From contig QZDW01000011.1 of NCBI GenBank assembly GCA_009917545.1, positions 62,001 to 126,000 on the forward strand: a stretch of DNA of 64,000 bases, read 5' to 3'. The notes beneath the pieces were generated by a model. It was not told where the DNA came from. It was given only the letters and a program-made list of their open reading frames with translations, and ran no database searches. Below are positions 52,550 through 62,294 of this stretch, piece by piece. The first letter of the stretch is position 1. Every line of letters starts with the position of its first letter. The position numbers were made by a program, and so were the translations under genes. This stretch comes from a bacterium 1XD42-76 (lineage in GTDB: Bacteria; Bacillota; Clostridia; Lachnospirales; Lachnospiraceae).

Positions 52550-53890
52550 TTAACGCTTATTGCTGCGTTTCCAGATGTTCATCTTTTCAGCGGAAGCAAT
52601 CAGCTCGTCGCGGAACTGGGGATGGGCAATGGAAATAATAGCCTCTGCCCTCTGCCAGGAGGAAAGGCCTTTCAGATTGACCATGCCGTATTCTGTTACC
52701 AGATAGTGTACATTAGCGCGCGTATCGGTGACAATGGAGCCTGGAGTCAGAGTGGGAACGATCCGGGACTTTAAAGTACCGTCCTTGGCCTTAAAGGTGG
52801 AGGAGCAGCAGATAAAGCTCTTTCCGCCTCTGGAAAGATACGCACCCAGAACAAAATCGAGCTGTCCGCCCGCACCACTGATCGGCTTCGTGCCTGCAGA
52901 TTCAGAGTTGATCTGCCCGAACAGATCCAAATCGACCGCATTATTGATCGACATAAAGTTGTCGAGGGCGGAGATGGAACGGATATCGTTGGTGTATTCC
53001 ACCGGAGCAGACATACATTCCGGATTGCGGTTAAGGAAATCATATAGTTTTTTAGTTCCTGCGGCAAAAGCGTAGACCTGACGGCCCTTGTCGATTGCCT
53101 TTCTTGCGCCGGTGATCTTGCCGGCATTGGAGATATCGACGAAAGCGTCCACGTACATTTCAGTATGTACCCCGAGATCCTTCAAATCGGATTTGGCAAT
53201 GAGGGAACCGACTGCATTCGGCATGCCGCCAATCCCAAGCTGCAGGCAGGCGCCATCCGGAATCTGAGAAACGATCAGCTTGGCGACTGCCTCGTCAACC
53301 TCAGTAGCAGCAGCACCGGCAAGCTCGGCAATAGAAGGATTCTCGCCCTCAACAATCATGTTCACCCTGGAGATGTGGATGCCCTCTTCCATGCCGCCGT
53401 AGCAGACAGGCAGATTTTCGTTGACCTCTACAATGACGACCTTGGAGGTCTCACAGCAGGCAGCCATGTGGGATGCATTGGGGCCAAAATTGAAATAACC
53501 ATGTTCATCCATCGGAGCCACCTGGAAAATGGCAACATCCGGCTTTGTCTCAATATCTCTGTAATATCTGGGAAGCTCGGAATAACGGATGGAAGCATAG
53601 TAACAAAAGCCCTGTGCAACCGCCTTCCTTTCAATCCCACCCATATGCCAGGAATTCCATGTAAGATGTTCAGCCGGGTTCTCGATTTTGAAGATTTCCG
53701 GGGTCCACATCAAAATGCCGCCGCGGAAATTGACATCATTGAGCTCCGGCATCCGTTTGGCCAATGCTTTGTCCACGGCAACGGGGGTGCCTGTGGTCCA
53801 GCCGTAGTCCACCCAGTCGCCGGATTTAACCACTTTTGCGGCTTCCTCAGCCGTTGTAAGCTTCTCCTGGTACATTTTTTTGAAATCCAT
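52550..53890 (-). CDS. but: Butyryl-CoA:acetate CoA-transferase
   Basis: Last step of butyrate formation: CoA passes from butyryl-CoA to acetate, giving butyrate and acetyl-CoA. 446 residues, class I CoA-transferase. [17 protein letters not shown] opens the domain, [10 protein letters not shown] and [29 protein letters not shown] follow. [37 protein letters not shown] holds the catalytic Glu (ESAG) and the GGQ-type loop of But/AbfT enzymes. Against 4-hydroxybutyrate transferase the distinction is by context: it is divergent from the thl-crt-hbd-bcd-etfBA operon. GAGGCG precedes the ATG. Confidence 0.88.
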   Translation of the reverse strand: MDFKKMYQEKLTTAEEAAKVVKSGDWVDYGWTTGTPVAVDKALAKRMPELNDVNFRGGILMWTPEIFKIENPAEHLTWNSWHMGGIERKAVAQGFCYYASIRYSELPRYYRDIETKPDVAIFQVAPMDEHGYFNFGPNASHMAACCETSKVVIVEVNENLPVCYGGMEEGIHISRVNMIVEGENPSIAELAGAAATEVDEAVAKLIVSQIPDGACLQLGIGGMPNAVGSLIAKSDLKDLGVHTEMYVDAFVDISNAGKITGARKAIDKGRQVYAFAAGTKKLYDFLNRNPECMSAPVEYTNDIRSISALDNFMSINNAVDLDLFGQINSESAGTKPISGAGGQLDFVLGAYLSRGGKSFICCSSTFKAKDGTLKSRIVPTLTPGSIVTDTRANVHYLVTEYGMVNLKGLSSWQRAEAIISIAHPQFRDELIASAEKMNIWKRSNKR

Positions 53891-53954
53891 TGTTCACGCC
53901 TCATTTCTTCCTTGATTTTAGTAGCGGGAATCGGTTACATCCCCGATTGTTATC

Positions 53955-53983
53955 ATTTTATCATTTTGTGGGTGGCAGGTCAA
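53955..53983 (-). promoter_or_regulatory. Promoter of but
   Basis: On the minus strand TTGACC (53983-53978) and TAAAAT (53960-53955) are separated by 17 bases. Confidence 0.65.
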
Positions 53984-54064
53984 TCGTTACATCAGAAATG
54001 TAAAAAATATAAAAAAAGAGTGAGGAATGTTTATAAAAAATACATAAAAACCTTTGATAATTAT

Positions 54065-54093
54065 TTGACAAGACCAGGGATTGGTGTTATGAT
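54065..54093 (+). promoter_or_regulatory. Promoter of the butyrate operon
   Basis: TTGACA (54065-54070) and TATGAT (54088-54093) are 17 bases apart, about 80 bases before the thl ATG. A perfect Rex-type TTGTTAANNNNTTAACAA site was not found. Confidence 0.8.
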
Positions 54094-54175
54094 TGTGATA
54101 CAAAGAATTGTCGGTAAAGCCCGGAATAGAAAGGACGTCCGGCAAGAGCATAGCATAGACGAGGAGGAAAATGAA

Positions 54176-55360
54176 ATGGCAAAGAAAATTGTACTGGCCG
54201 GCGCATGCCGTACCGCAATTGGCACGATGGGCGGAGCTCTGAGCGCCGTACCGGCTCCGCAGCTTGGAGCAGTCGTAATTAAGGAAGCCCTGAACAGGGC
54301 CGGTGTGAAGCCGGAGCAGGTAGATCAGGTTTACATGGGATGCGTCATCCAGGCAGGCCAGGGACAGAACGTGGCACGTCAGGCCTCCATTCAGGCAGGA
54401 CTTCCGATTGAGGTTCCGGCAGTTACCATCAATGTGGTATGCGGCTCCGGGTTGCAGTGCGTGAATATGGCAGCTCAGATGATCGAGGCAGGAGACGCTG
54501 ATATCGTGGTTGCCGGCGGTATGGAAAATATGTCTATGGCTCCATATGCAGCTATGAACGGACGTTACGGCTATCGTATGGGCAATGCCGCACTCGTTGA
54601 TACAATGGTAAATGATGCTCTGTGGGATGCGTTCAATAATTACCATATGGGAATTACCGCAGAGAATATCTGTGAGCAGTGGGGCCTGACGAGAGAAGAA
54701 CTTGATCAGTTTGCTGCCGACAGCCAGCAGAAGTGCGAGAAAGCGCAGAAGGCCGGTGTGTTTAAGGATGAGATCGTACCGGTGGAAGTAAAGAAGAAAA
54801 AAGAGACAGTTCTGGTAGATACCGATGAGGGTCCGCGTGCAGGGACTACGACAGAGACGCTTGCAAAGCTGCGTCCGGCATTTAAGAAAGACGGCGGTCT
54901 TGTGACAGCAGGCAATTCATCAGGAATCAATGACGGTGCGGCAGCGATCGTTGTTATGAGCGAAGAAAAAGCAAAAGAGCTGGGCGTGAAACCGATGGCG
55001 ACATGGGTGGCAGGCGCTCTGGCAGGTGTTGAGCCGCGCATTATGGGAATCGGCCCGGTAGCGGCCACGAAGAAGGTAATGGCTAAGACTGGTATGTCGA
55101 TCGGGGACTTTGATGTGATCGAGGCCAATGAGGCGTTTGCAGCTCAGTCTGTAGCGGTAGGAAAGGATCTCGGCTTTGACCTTGCAAAGCTCAATCCGAA
55201 CGGCGGAGCAATCGCCCTGGGCCATCCGGTCGGTGCATCCGGATGCCGTATCCTTGTTACGCTGCTTCATGAGATGGTGAGAAGAGACGCCAAGACAGGT
55301 CTTGCCACACTCTGCATCGGCGGCGGCATGGGCTGTGCTACGATTGTAAAGAGAGATTAA
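54176..55360 (+). CDS. thl: Acetyl-CoA C-acetyltransferase (thiolase)
   Basis: Condenses two acetyl-CoA to acetoacetyl-CoA, the entry reaction of butyrate synthesis. 394 residues. The acylated cysteine is C89 in [32 protein letters not shown] (catalytic His) and CIGGGMG (second catalytic Cys) are all present. The ATG at 54176 has GAGGAGG eight bases upstream; the very long upstream frame (back to 53165) is antisense to but and not coding. First gene of the operon, transcribed from the promoter at 54065. Confidence 0.96.
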   Translation: MAKKIVLAGACRTAIGTMGGALSAVPAPQLGAVVIKEALNRAGVKPEQVDQVYMGCVIQAGQGQNVARQASIQAGLPIEVPAVTINVVCGSGLQCVNMAAQMIEAGDADIVVAGGMENMSMAPYAAMNGRYGYRMGNAALVDTMVNDALWDAFNNYHMGITAENICEQWGLTREELDQFAADSQQKCEKAQKAGVFKDEIVPVEVKKKKETVLVDTDEGPRAGTTTETLAKLRPAFKKDGGLVTAGNSSGINDGAAAIVVMSEEKAKELGVKPMATWVAGALAGVEPRIMGIGPVAATKKVMAKTGMSIGDFDVIEANEAFAAQSVAVGKDLGFDLAKLNPNGGAIALGHPVGASGCRILVTLLHEMVRRDAKTGLATLCIGGGMGCATIVKRD

Positions 55361-55429
55361 TATCACTGCCTTCCGGCATTGGTCCGGGTGACAGCGTCTG
55401 ATTTGATATAACATCAGGAGGCGATTGCA

Positions 55430-56206
55430 ATGGGCTTTGTTACATATAAGCAGGACGGATTTGTCGGTGTGATTACGATTGACCGTCCGAAGGCATTAAA
55501 TGCATTGAACGAAGAAGTATTAAAAGACCTGGAGTCTGTGATTGACGGGATTGACCTGAAAGAGACGAGAGCCGTCGTGCTCACGGGTGCGGGCGAGAAA
55601 TCCTTTGTGGCGGGCGCAGATATCGGCGCTATGAGTAAGATGACAAAGGAGGAGGGCCGTGTGTTCGGTAAGTTCGGAAATGATATTTTCCTTAAGCTGG
55701 AAGCGCTTCCGATTCCGACTATTGCTGCGGTCAACGGGTTTGCCCTGGGCGGCGGTAATGAGCTGGCCATGAGCTGTGATATCCGCATCTGTTCCGAGAA
55801 TGCCGTATTCGGCCAGCCGGAGGTGGGATTGGGAATTACGCCGGGCTTTGGCGGGACTCAGCGTCTGGTGAGAGCGATCGGAACAGGCAAAGCGAAAGAA
55901 ATGATTTATACCGGCTCCAATATTAAAGCTGAGGAGGCGTACCGCATCGGCCTTGTTAATGCCGTCTATCCACAGGGAGATCTGATGGCTGCGGCAATGA
56001 AGCTGGCAAATAAGATTGCCTCCAACGCACCGATTGCAGTGCAGAACTGCAAGAGAGCGATTACAGAGGGATACCTTTCCGACATGGGCCATGCCGCTGA
56101 GGTGGAAGAGAAGTGGTTCGGCGACTGCTTTGAGACAGAAGACCAGCAGGAAGGAATGGCGGCATTCCTTGAGAAACGCAAGGTAGAGGGCTTCAAGAAC
56201 CGGTAG
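55430..56206 (+). CDS. crt: 3-hydroxybutyryl-CoA dehydratase (crotonase)
   Basis: Dehydrates 3-hydroxybutyryl-CoA to crotonyl-CoA. The 258-residue crotonase-fold protein has the oxyanion-hole segments SFVAGADIGAM and NGFALGGGNELAMSCDI. The two catalytic glutamates are E111 (in GGNELA) and E131 (in QPEVGLGITPGFGGTQR). The ATG follows AGGAGGCGATTGCA. Second gene of the butyrate operon, 69 bases after thl. Confidence 0.95.
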   Translation: MGFVTYKQDGFVGVITIDRPKALNALNEEVLKDLESVIDGIDLKETRAVVLTGAGEKSFVAGADIGAMSKMTKEEGRVFGKFGNDIFLKLEALPIPTIAAVNGFALGGGNELAMSCDIRICSENAVFGQPEVGLGITPGFGGTQRLVRAIGTGKAKEMIYTGSNIKAEEAYRIGLVNAVYPQGDLMAAAMKLANKIASNAPIAVQNCKRAITEGYLSDMGHAAEVEEKWFGDCFETEDQQEGMAAFLEKRKVEGFKNR

Positions 56207-56284
56207 GAACCGTTCCTGCGGACGTAATATGCACGTTCGGACGGCTATAATCGGTAAACCATAGATGTTTAAGGAGGAACAACC

Positions 56285-57124
56285 ATGAAGGTAGGTATTA
56301 TCGGAGCAGGAACGATGGGTTCCGGCATTGCACAGGCATTTGCGCAGACAGAAGGCTATGAGGTCATGCTCTGCGATATCAACGAGACATTTGCAGCGAA
56401 TGGCAAGAAGAAGATCGCCAAGGGCTTTGAAAAGAGAATTGCGAAAGGCAAGATGACGCAGGAAGCTGCGGACGCAGTCCTTTCCAAGATTACCACAGGG
56501 GTAAAGGATATCTGCGGTGACTGTGACCTGATTATTGAGGCGGCCGTAGAGAACATGGAGATTAAAAAGCAGACCTTCAAGGAACTGGATGCGATCTGCA
56601 AACCAGAGTGTATTTTTGCGACCAACACTTCTTCCCTCTCCATCACGGAGATCGGAGCAGAGATCGACCGCCATGTAGTGGGCATGCATTTCTTTAATCC
56701 GGCCCCGGTCATGAAGCTTGTTGAGGTAATTGCAGGCCTTAACACGAAGCCGGAGCATGTGGAGAAGGTAAAAGAGATTGCTGAGGCGATCGGCAAGACA
56801 CCGGTACAGGTGGAAGAGGCAGCAGGTTTTGTAGTAAACAGAATTCTCATCCCCATGATTAATGAGGCAATCGGTATCTACGCTGAGGGTGTTGCGTCTG
56901 TAGAAGGGATTGACACTGCCATGAAGCTCGGAGCCAACCACCCGATGGGACCGTTAGCACTGGGAGATCTGATCGGTCTTGATATCGTTCTGGCAATCAT
57001 GAACGTCCTTCAGACCGAGACGGGAGATTCCAAGTACCGTCCGCATCCGCTTCTTAAGAAGATGGTCCGCGGAGGACTGCTCGGACAGAAAACCGGCAGA
57101 GGATTCTACGATTATCAGAAATAA
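56285..57124 (+). CDS. hbd: 3-hydroxybutyryl-CoA dehydrogenase
   Basis: Reduces acetoacetyl-CoA to (S)-3-hydroxybutyryl-CoA with NAD(P)H. In 279 residues, [11 protein letters not shown] (7-17) is the nucleotide-binding loop. S117, H135 (GMHFFNPAP) and the following E of KLVEVI are the catalytic set. The C-terminal [17 protein letters not shown] and [12 protein letters not shown] are characteristic. AAGGAGG precedes the ATG. Third gene of the operon. Confidence 0.96.
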   Translation: MKVGIIGAGTMGSGIAQAFAQTEGYEVMLCDINETFAANGKKKIAKGFEKRIAKGKMTQEAADAVLSKITTGVKDICGDCDLIIEAAVENMEIKKQTFKELDAICKPECIFATNTSSLSITEIGAEIDRHVVGMHFFNPAPVMKLVEVIAGLNTKPEHVEKVKEIAEAIGKTPVQVEEAAGFVVNRILIPMINEAIGIYAEGVASVEGIDTAMKLGANHPMGPLALGDLIGLDIVLAIMNVLQTETGDSKYRPHPLLKKMVRGGLLGQKTGRGFYDYQK

Positions 57125-57136
57125 AACGGTATGAAA

Positions 57137-57179
57137 CGGCAGCAGAAAGCCCGGAGTATGTTCTCCGGGGCTGTTGCCG
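57137..57179 (+). other. Intercistronic hairpin between hbd and bcd
   Basis: CGGCAGCAG and CTGTTGCCG, with CCCGGAG and CTCCGGGG inside, form a long stem with a small bulge and no T run. It may act as an mRNA-stability or processing stem or a weak attenuator. Confidence 0.5.
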
Positions 57180-57233
57180 TGTAAGGAGATTCTGTCCTGA
57201 CGGAGAGCCTGCATACGTCAGAGAGACAGGCCG

Positions 57234-57253
57234 TATGCCGCGATCGCGGCATA
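57234..57253. promoter_or_regulatory. Perfect 20-base palindrome upstream of bcd
   Basis: TATGCCGCGA is followed directly by its own complement, with GCGATCGC in the centre. It lies 78 bases before the bcd ATG. It could bind a dimeric regulator. No -10/-35 pair is obvious next to it. Confidence 0.5.
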
Positions 57254-57331
57254 GGAAGCGTACATCGGGAGAATGCTGCATCCACATTGTCCCATGTTAT
57301 ATATGAAACATTCACAAGGAGGAACTAACAC

Positions 57332-58483
57332 ATGGATTTTACATTAAGTAAAGAGCATGAGATGGCGAGAACATTATTCCATGATTTCGCCGAGAAGGAA
57401 GTGAAGCCTCTTGCTCAAGAGGTGGACGAGACGGAAGAATTCCCGAGAGAGAGCGTTGCTAAGATGAGAAAGCTCGGTTTCATGGGAATTCCGATTCCGA
57501 AGGAGTACGGCGGACAGGGCTGTGACCCGCTTACCTATGTAATGTGTGTGGAAGAGCTGGCTAAGGTCTGTGGTACGACGGCTGTTGTTGTTTCCGCACA
57601 TACTTCTCTTTGCTGCGATCCGATTCTTACATATGGTACGGAAGAGCAGAAGCAGAAATATCTGGTTCCGCTTTCCAACGGCGAAAAGCTGGGCGCATTC
57701 GGTCTGACTGAGCCGGGCGCAGGTACAGACGCTCAGGGCCAGCAGACAAAGGCTGTTCTGGACGGAAATGAGTGGGTATTAAACGGCTCCAAGATTTTCA
57801 TCACCAATGGTAAAGAGGCTGATGTTTATATTATCATTGCTGTTACCGGTATTATCGAGAAGCGCGGCAGAAAGCAGAAAGAGATTTCCGCATTTATCGT
57901 AGAGAAGGATACGCCAGGATTCAGCTTTGGTACCAAAGAGAAGAAGATGGGTATCCGTGGTTCCTCTACGTATGAGCTGATTTTCACTGAGTGCCGTATC
58001 CCGAAGGAGAACCTGCTCGGTAAGCAGGGCGAGGGCTTCAAGATCGCCATGCACACCTTGGACGGCGGACGTATCGGTATCGCCGCACAGGCTCTTGGTC
58101 TGGCAGAGGGCGCATTAGCAAGAACGGTTGAATATGTAAAGGAAAGAAAGCAGTTCGGCCGCTCCATCGCACAGTTCCAGAATACACAGTTCCAGCTTGC
58201 CAATATGGCGACACAGGTACAGGCTGCCCAGTATATGGTATATCGCGCAGCTATGGCCAAGGCAACACAGAAGAACTATTCTGTAGAAGCAGCTATGGCA
58301 AAACTGTATGCAGCTGAGGTTGCTATGGATGTAACAACAAAGGCTGTTCAGCTCCACGGCGGTTATGGCTACACAAGAGAGTACGACGTAGAGCGTATGA
58401 TGCGTGATGCAAAGATCACGGAGATTTACGAGGGTACGAGCGAAGTTCAGAGAATGGTTATTTCCGGCGCTCTGCTTAAGTAA
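57332..58483 (+). CDS. bcd: Butyryl-CoA dehydrogenase
   Basis: Flavoprotein that reduces crotonyl-CoA to butyryl-CoA. In complex with EtfAB it couples this to ferredoxin reduction by NADH (electron bifurcation). 383 residues in the acyl-CoA dehydrogenase fold. FGLTEPGAGTDAQGQQTKAV is the FAD/substrate segment, GIRGSSTYELIF and QLHGGYGYTREYDVERMMRDAKITEIYEGTSEVQR the C-terminal signature with the catalytic Glu in YEGTSE. AAGGAGG precedes the ATG. Located between hbd (207 bases upstream) and etfB. Confidence 0.96.
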   Translation: MDFTLSKEHEMARTLFHDFAEKEVKPLAQEVDETEEFPRESVAKMRKLGFMGIPIPKEYGGQGCDPLTYVMCVEELAKVCGTTAVVVSAHTSLCCDPILTYGTEEQKQKYLVPLSNGEKLGAFGLTEPGAGTDAQGQQTKAVLDGNEWVLNGSKIFITNGKEADVYIIIAVTGIIEKRGRKQKEISAFIVEKDTPGFSFGTKEKKMGIRGSSTYELIFTECRIPKENLLGKQGEGFKIAMHTLDGGRIGIAAQALGLAEGALARTVEYVKERKQFGRSIAQFQNTQFQLANMATQVQAAQYMVYRAAMAKATQKNYSVEAAMAKLYAAEVAMDVTTKAVQLHGGYGYTREYDVERMMRDAKITEIYEGTSEVQRMVISGALLK

Positions 58484-58534
58484 GACGACAGACAGATTGC
58501 CACGACAAAAAACAAGAATAAGGAGTGAAATACA

Positions 58535-59317
58535 GTGAAAGTAGTTGTTTGTATTAAACAGGTTCCGGATACAGCGGGCGGCGTAAAGTTTAAACCGGAT
58601 GGAACACTTGACAGAGCAGCAATGCTTACGATTATGAACCCGGATGACAAGGCTGGGCTCGAGGCTGCTCTTCGCTTAAAAGATCAGTATGGTGCAGAGG
58701 TTACAGTTGTTACGATGGGTCTGCCGAAGGCAGAAGAAGTTCTGCGTGAAGCTATGGCTATGGGAGCTGATAAGGGCATCCTTGTGACAGACAGAGTGCT
58801 TGGCGGTGCTGATACATGGGCAACTTCCCAGACCATCGCAGGCGCACTCCGCAACCTGGAATATGATCTGATTATCACAGGCCGTCAGGCGATTGATGGC
58901 GATACGGCTCAGGTTGGCCCGCAGATCTCCGAGCATCTTGGAATCCCGGTTATCAGCTATGCTCAGGATATCAGGATTGAAGGCGACAGCGTAATCGTTC
59001 AGCGTCAGTATGACGACCGTTACCATGTCCTGAAGGCAAAAATGCCGTGTCTGGTTACAGCACTTTCCGAATTAAACGAGCCGCGTTACATGACTCCGGG
59101 CGGAATCTTTGACGCATATAAGAAAGAAGTTACTGTTTGGGGCAGAAACGATCTGAAGGATGTTCTGGATTCCAACTTAGGCCTTAAGGGCTCACCGACT
59201 CAGATTGCAAAGGCATCCGACAAGGTAAGAAAGGGTGCGGGCGAGAAGGTAACGCTGGATCCGGCAGAGTCTGTTGACTACATTATCGGCAAGCTTACAG
59301 AGAAACATGTACTTTAA
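58535..59317 (+). CDS. etfB: Electron transfer flavoprotein beta subunit
   Basis: Binds FAD together with EtfA and takes electrons from NADH for bifurcation. The 260-residue protein begins MKVVVCIKQVPDTAGGVKFKPDGTLDRAAMLTIMNPDDKAGLEAALRLKDQYG; GRQAIDGDTAQVGPQISEHLGIPVISY is the ETF-beta signature. The start is GTG with AAGGAGTG ahead. Lies 51 bases after bcd and 27 before etfA. Confidence 0.96.
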   Translation: MKVVVCIKQVPDTAGGVKFKPDGTLDRAAMLTIMNPDDKAGLEAALRLKDQYGAEVTVVTMGLPKAEEVLREAMAMGADKGILVTDRVLGGADTWATSQTIAGALRNLEYDLIITGRQAIDGDTAQVGPQISEHLGIPVISYAQDIRIEGDSVIVQRQYDDRYHVLKAKMPCLVTALSELNEPRYMTPGGIFDAYKKEVTVWGRNDLKDVLDSNLGLKGSPTQIAKASDKVRKGAGEKVTLDPAESVDYIIGKLTEKHVL

Positions 59318-59344
59318 TAAAAATATAGAAAAGTGTGGTGAAAA

Positions 59345-60394
59345 ATGATGAGTTTAGCAGAATATAAGGGTGTATATGTCTTTGCTCAGCAGGTAGACAA
59401 CGAGGTAAGCGGCATCGCTTTAGAGTTAATTGGTAAGGGCAAAGATCTGGCAAAAGATTTGGGAACGACTGTAACAGCTGTTCTGGTTGGTTCCAATGTA
59501 AAGGGCCTTACGGATGTACTGGGCGAGTACGGCGCTGACAAGGTAATCGTTGTTGACGATCCGGAGTTAAAGGAATACAGAACAGAGCCGTATACACATG
59601 CACTTGCCTCTGTAATCGAGAAATACAAACCAGATGTGTTCTTAATCGGTGCTACGGCAATCGGCCGTGATCTTGGCCCGCGTGTATGCGCAAGAGTACA
59701 TACCGGCCTTACCGCTGACTGTACACAGCTTGATATCGGAGATTTCCCGCTGGCTCCGGTTCCGGGAAAAGAGCAGCTTCACAACCAGCTCCTTATGACC
59801 CGCCCGGCATTCGGCGGCAACACGATCGCGACGATCGCCTGCCCGGAATTCCGTCCGCAGATGGCGACGGTTCGTCCCGGCGTTATGCAGAAGCTTCCGA
59901 GAGAGGCTGGCAGAAAGGCTGAGATCGAGGAGTTCAATCCGGGATTTGTTCCGAACGACAAGTATGTTGAGATTATGGAAGTTGTCAAGGCAGTTTCCAA
60001 CGTTGCTGATATCATGGATGCCAAGATTCTGGTTTCCGGCGGCCGTGGAATGGGAAATGCAGAGAACTTCAAGCTTCTTGAGGATCTGGCAGATGCCATT
60101 GGCGGTACAGTGAGCTGCTCCCGTGCAGTTGTTGACGCAGGCTGGAAGCCGAAGGATCTGCAGGTAGGACAGACTGGTAAGACGGTTCGCCCGCACGTAT
60201 ACTTTGCAGTTGGTATCTCCGGTGCAATTCAGCATCTGGCAGGTATGGAAGAATCCGATATCATCATTGCCATCAATAAGGACGAGACAGCTCCGATCTT
60301 TGATGTGGCTGATTATGGCGTAGTAGGAGATCTGAACAAGGTAGTTCCGCTTCTGACCCAGAAGATCAAAGAGGCAAAGGCAGCAGCTGAATAA
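59345..60394 (+). CDS. etfA: Electron transfer flavoprotein alpha subunit
   Basis: 349 residues. The N-terminal half has GADKVIVVDDPEL and GATAIGRDLGPRVCARVHTGLTADCTQLDIG. The C-terminal FAD-binding half reads VSGGRGMGNAENFKLLEDLADAIGGTVSCSRAVVDAGWKPKDLQVGQTGKTVRPHVYFAVGISGAIQHLAGM, the ETF-alpha signature. It supplies the FAD that passes electrons to Bcd. Start at 59345 (or three bases later); the ribosome site is weak (GTGGTG). Last gene of the operon, ended by a terminator at 60428. Confidence 0.96.
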   Translation: MMSLAEYKGVYVFAQQVDNEVSGIALELIGKGKDLAKDLGTTVTAVLVGSNVKGLTDVLGEYGADKVIVVDDPELKEYRTEPYTHALASVIEKYKPDVFLIGATAIGRDLGPRVCARVHTGLTADCTQLDIGDFPLAPVPGKEQLHNQLLMTRPAFGGNTIATIACPEFRPQMATVRPGVMQKLPREAGRKAEIEEFNPGFVPNDKYVEIMEVVKAVSNVADIMDAKILVSGGRGMGNAENFKLLEDLADAIGGTVSCSRAVVDAGWKPKDLQVGQTGKTVRPHVYFAVGISGAIQHLAGMEESDIIIAINKDETAPIFDVADYGVVGDLNKVVPLLTQKIKEAKAAAE

Positions 60395-60427
60395 AAGCTT
60401 TAGAAAAGAAGGTTTCAAATACAGAGA

Positions 60428-60467
60428 GGATGTTTCCCCCGAAGGCCGGGGGAGGCATCCTTTTTGC
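60428..60467 (+). terminator. Terminator of the butyrate operon
   Basis: AGGATG and CATCCT enclose CCCCCG/CGGGGG and are followed by TTTTTG. Confidence 0.85.
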
Positions 60468-60594
60468 ATTGCCGGCCGGGTTTTCCATACAGCCTCACCA
60501 GATCCCCTCGCTTTGCAGGAAGAGCTCTGTAGAACGCTGCCAGAATAATCGTGCATTCTCTGTTGTAAAATATGTCAGGAGAGGGCGGAATGAT

Positions 60595-60623
60595 TTGACC
60601 GCACTGGGAGGGTATGTTAGAAT
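60595..60623 (+). promoter_or_regulatory. Promoter of the fchA-folD operon
   Basis: TTGACC (60595-60600) and TAGAAT (60618-60623) are 17 bases apart. Confidence 0.65.
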
Positions 60624-60709
60624 AAAAGACAGGAAATACAGGAAACGTCATAAAAGTTTTCCCTATGATGACTCCTGCGCATGATTGGTATCACCACGTA
60701 AAGGAAAGG

Positions 60710-61342
60710 ATGACAGGCATTATGGATGAATGGAAGGGATATCTGGATGTATTGGCCTCAAAGGCTCCGGTACCGGGCGGCGGCGGCGCGTCTGCGATCT
60801 GTGCGGCCCTGGGAGCTGCTTTGGGAGAGATGGTCGGCAACCTGACGACAGGAAAGAAAAAATATGCCGAGTGGGAGGACAAGACAAAAGACAGCATCGA
60901 GAGTCTTAAGGAGCTCAGAGAGTGGTTTGTAAAGCTTTCCGAGGAGGACGCTCAGGTATTTGAGCCTTTGTCAAAGGCTTACGGGATCAAGGCTGAGACA
61001 GAGGAAGAGAAAAAGGCCAAGGAAGAATATATGGAGACCTGCCTGGACGCGGCGGCACAGGTTCCGCTTAAGATTATGGAGGCCTGCCGCCTGGCGATGA
61101 CGGATATGGAATTTTTTGCCAACTATGGGAGCAGGCTGGCTGTGAGCGATGCCGGGGTTGGAGCACAGTTTTTGCGTTCCGGTCTTTTAGGGGCAGCCTT
61201 AAATGTTTATATCAACACCAAGCTGATGAAGAACCGGGAGCGGGCAGAGGAATTGAACCGCAAGGCCAGGGCGCTGGCCAGCGAGGGAAGCGCTGCAGCG
61301 GACCGGATCTATGAGATTGTACAGAAGGCGGTGAGTGCATGA
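60710..61342 (+). CDS. fchA: Formimidoyltetrahydrofolate cyclodeaminase-like protein
   Basis: Converts formimino-THF to methenyl-THF and ammonia. The core reads LDVLASKAPVPGGGGASAICAALGAALGEMVGNLTTGKKKY, matching the cyclodeaminase/cyclohydrolase family start (S-APAPGGGS). LMTDMEFFANYGSRLAVSDAGVGAQFLRSGLLGAALNVYINTKLM follows. It has about 210 residues. The start is uncertain between 60665, 60710 and 60722; AAGG spacing favours 60710. It overlaps folD by four bases, so the methenyl-THF product passes to FolD in the same pathway. Confidence 0.88.
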   Translation: MTGIMDEWKGYLDVLASKAPVPGGGGASAICAALGAALGEMVGNLTTGKKKYAEWEDKTKDSIESLKELREWFVKLSEEDAQVFEPLSKAYGIKAETEEEKKAKEEYMETCLDAAAQVPLKIMEACRLAMTDMEFFANYGSRLAVSDAGVGAQFLRSGLLGAALNVYINTKLMKNRERAEELNRKARALASEGSAAADRIYEIVQKAVSA

Positions 61343-62202
61343 GAATCCTAAAAGGAGCCGAAATATCGGCTGAGATTAAAAAACAGGTACAGGAGATTTT
61401 GGCATCTGTGAGCGGACATGCTCCGATGGCTGCTATCGTGCGTGTCGGGGAGAAGCCAGATGATATTTCCTATGAAAAAGGCGCTCAGAAAAAGCTTGCG
61501 GCTTTCGGCCTCACCTCGCAGTCTTATGTATTTCCGGAGACGATCCCGGATGAAGAATTTCGCAGGGAGTTTGCGAAAATCAATGAGGACAAAGCTGTTG
61601 ACGGCATTTTGCTCCTGCGCCCGCTTCCAAAACAGATCGACGAAAAAGCGGTGGAACGCATGATACGGCCGGAAAAGGATCTGGATGGAATCAGCCCTAT
61701 CAATTCAGCGAAGGTGTTTGCAGGGGAAGCAGACGGCTTTGCCCCCTGTACGGCAGAGGCCGTAATCGAGGTGTTAAAGGGGGCCGGAATTGCGATTGAG
61801 GGCAGACGGGCAGTCATCGTAGGCCGCAGCATGGTCGTAGGCCGCCCGCTTTCCATGCTTTTATTGAAGGAAAATGCGACCGTGACAATCTGCCATACGA
61901 GGACCCGGGATCTTAAGGCTGTGTGTAAGGAGGGGGACATCCTGATTGCAGCAGCCGGAAAGGCCGGAATGCTGACAGCAGAGTATGTGGCGGAAGGAGC
62001 CGTGGTGATTGACGTAGGGATTAATGTGGATGCGGACGGACATCTGTGCGGCGATGTGAAATGGGACGGCCTCGAAGACGTGGCGTCAGCGGCTACCCCG
62101 GTGCCGGGCGGAGTCGGCGGTGTGACGACAGCTGTCCTTGCCAAGCACCTGGCTCTGGCAGCGCTCAGAAAGCAGGAAAAGGGAAGCACAGCAGGGGCCT
62201 GA
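61339..62202 (+). CDS. folD: Methylene-THF dehydrogenase / methenyl-THF cyclohydrolase
   Basis: Bifunctional enzyme interconverting formyl-, methenyl- and methylene-THF. 287 residues. MRILKGAEISAEIKKQVQ, RVGEKPDDISYEKGAQKKLAAFG (the YxxxK-type catalytic Lys), DGILLLRPLPKQID, KDLDGISPINSAKVF, VIVGRSMVVGRPLSMLL and ATPVPGGVGGVTTAVLAKH are the expected motifs. The Ile-Leu-Leu-Arg-Pro replaces the common LLVQLPLP, a variant seen in clostridia. ATG overlaps fchA. Possibly ends the operon. Confidence 0.96.
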   Translation: MRILKGAEISAEIKKQVQEILASVSGHAPMAAIVRVGEKPDDISYEKGAQKKLAAFGLTSQSYVFPETIPDEEFRREFAKINEDKAVDGILLLRPLPKQIDEKAVERMIRPEKDLDGISPINSAKVFAGEADGFAPCTAEAVIEVLKGAGIAIEGRRAVIVGRSMVVGRPLSMLLLKENATVTICHTRTRDLKAVCKEGDILIAAAGKAGMLTAEYVAEGAVVIDVGINVDADGHLCGDVKWDGLEDVASAATPVPGGVGGVTTAVLAKHLALAALRKQEKGSTAGA

Positions 62203-62294
62203 CTGGAAGAGGATATTTTCGTCCTGCAGATCATGTGAATAGAAACCTTCTGGAGATGGAATACTAACGGTAATTCATTTTCAGGAGGTTTTTT

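Noticed and set aside
53165-54175. Extension of the thl reading frame to 731 codons
   Set aside because: The extra part is antisense to but; thl has a proper start and ribosome site at 54176.
53891-54175. Rex-type redox operator between but and thl
   Set aside because: Only loose TTGTTA- and TATCAT-like words are present; no TTGTTAANNNNTTAACAA-like palindrome was found.
55520-56941. 473-codon minus-strand frame opposite crt and hbd
   Set aside because: A shadow of two certain genes with biased codons; no ribosome site or known protein.
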